Assembly: GCF_022808985.1 (NCBI RefSeq)
Contig: NZ_JAKZFT010000005.1
Span: 240,258-304,257, forward strand
Source: Geotalea sp. SG265
Lineage (GTDB): Bacteria; Desulfobacterota; Desulfuromonadia; Geobacterales; Geobacteraceae
Direction: 5' to 3'
DNA length: 64,000 nt
Below the pieces are notes generated by a model. The model did no database searches. It saw nothing but the letters and a program-made list of their open reading frames with translations, and was not told the DNA's origin. The translations under genes were made by a program, and so were the position numbers. Positions 63,324-64,000 of the stretch are shown one piece after another. Each line of letters begins with the position of its first letter. Position 1 is the first letter of the stretch.

Positions 63324-63698
63324 ATGGGAAAAATCCTACTCGTCAGCGACTCACCCGGCTTTCTGGAAAGAAACAAATCGTTTCTGGAGAAGGCGGGGTA
63401 CCGGCTCTTTACGGCAGCTACCGCCATGGAAGCTATTGAGCGGCAACGCAATGTAAGAGCCCAGGTGGTGATTGCCATGCTCGACCTGCCGGACATGGGG
63501 GGAGATCTGCTCTGTTCCCAGATCCGCAGGGACCCCGAGTATGAGAATGTCTCCATTATCCTCGTCTGCTACCAATCGACGAAAGCACTGGAGCGTGCAG
63601 CTTTGTGCGGCGCGGATGCATGGGTGACTAAGCCGGTGCAGCCTCATCTGCTACTCAGGGAAGTGGGAGGCCTCCTCAACAGCCGGACACTGAATTGA
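63324..63698 (+). CDS. stand-alone receiver-domain protein lacking the phospho-acceptor aspartate
   Basis: This 124-aa CheY-like protein has the acidic pocket residue Asp9 (LLVSDSP) and the conserved Lys of VTKPVQP. In canonical receivers the phospho-acceptor Asp is four residues before the Pro of the MPxMxG motif. Here, in IAMLDLPDMGG, that position is Met52, while Asp54 is only two before Pro56. The Thr/Ser of strand 4 is replaced by Cys (IILVCYQ). It is therefore probably a pseudo-receiver acting by protein contact or with altered chemistry. It has no output domain and no kinase nearby. Confidence 0.85.
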   Translation: MGKILLVSDSPGFLERNKSFLEKAGYRLFTAATAMEAIERQRNVRAQVVIAMLDLPDMGGDLLCSQIRRDPEYENVSIILVCYQSTKALERAALCGADAWVTKPVQPHLLLREVGGLLNSRTLN

Positions 63699-63880
63699 GG
63701 GCCTGTTATCTTCCATATTGGTAGATCCTGTGCGCCCTTTTGTCGTGACATTGGCTGAAAGATATTTATGTAGCTAAGTAGCCCCTTCGACTTTCTCCAC
63801 TCTCTCCTCGTGTATCAAAGGGACGAGGAGCACCTCCTTTGGAATATCTGCACCCTTTCCACAAGCCTTTCCTGGTGGAT
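63699..63880. other. spacer with probable insertion-sequence end
   Basis: No supported gene. The strand complementary to 63850-63880 directly follows the transposase stop and probably holds the terminal inverted repeat of the IS30-type element, but I cannot fix its boundary without the other end. Confidence 0.35.
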
Positions 63881-64000
63881 TCAAATTGCAAGTGCACCAC
63901 GTGAATTTTGAAAGAAGACTTCGTGTGGTGTCTGGTAGTTAAGGCATTTTCTGGGTCGATGATTCACCTTTTCAATTATGAAATGCAGTTCTTCTTCAGT
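63881..64000 (-). CDS. IS30-family transposase, C-terminal end (partial)
   Basis: The last 39 residues of a minus-strand gene that continues past the right edge. The sequence TEEELHFIIEKVNHRPRKC followed by LNYQTPHEVFFQ and a short tail matches the end of the DDE catalytic domain of IS30 transposases (typically VNxRPRKxLxxxTPxEVF). It shows an insertion sequence at the right boundary. Integrity of the rest cannot be judged. Confidence 0.8.
   Translation of the reverse strand, partial: TEEELHFIIEKVNHRPRKCLNYQTPHEVFFQNSRGALAI

Overview
The window looks like chromosomal DNA from the Geobacteraceae (Geobacter/Geotalea type) of the Desulfuromonadia. The main reasons are two giant multiheme c-type cytochromes carrying the CX4CH plus CX2CH heme-motif pattern typical of Geobacter, several ResB/ResC-type (System II) cytochrome c maturation genes, the futalosine route to menaquinone, and RpoN-like promoter boxes in front of the cytochrome genes. 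The genus is inferred from gene content, not from a database match.

Layout. 1-4.5 kb: end of a DAHP synthase, a probable 6S RNA with its own promoter and terminator, then an MFS transporter, an acyltransferase (PlsC) and RecQ. 4.7-10.5 kb (minus strand): an envelope-stress type set (response regulator, sensor kinase, HtrA/DegP protease) downstream of the PPDK/PEP-synthase regulator gene, and an M20 amidohydrolase. 10.6-13 kb: prmA, rsmE and a zinc-ribbon protein. 13-19 kb (minus strand): RNase D, hisC and a menaquinone block (mqnC, mqnE, UbiX-like, UbiA-like), followed by a tRNA-Pro(CGG) on the plus strand.

Core region, 19.4-51.7 kb. Two paralogous giant secreted cytochromes (1907 aa with about 28 heme motifs, and 2668 aa with about 48) bracket and precede cytochrome-maturation genes: ResC+ResB (27.6-29.8 kb), ResB+ResC (48.1-50.3 kb) and two extra ResB-like proteins (25.8 and 36.0 kb). 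Inside the block is a cluster of two MacB/FtsX-type ABC permeases, a LolD-like ATPase and an FtrD-like (DUF2318) membrane protein. It resembles the accessory half of Ftr1-P19 iron uptake systems, but no ftr1 or p19 gene is present. Two B12-binding-type radical SAM proteins flank it. Two lipoproteins, one a parvulin-like foldase, close the second maturation set. A reasonable reading, not proven, is that the region makes, loads with heme and exports its own cytochromes, including those with CX1CH, CX3CH, CX4CH and CX6CH motifs.

51.8-64 kb: a dicarboxylate/amino acid symporter, an L,D-transpeptidase-like lipoprotein, lactate dehydrogenase, a YtxH protein, and a five-gene deoxy-amino-sugar operon (glycosyltransferase, NDP-hexose 2,3-dehydratase, ketoreductase, aminotransferase, methyltransferase). 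These are followed by a 49-aa membrane peptide, an FtsH-type protease, a receiver-domain protein that lacks the phospho-acceptor aspartate, and at the right edge the C-terminal end of an IS30-family transposase.
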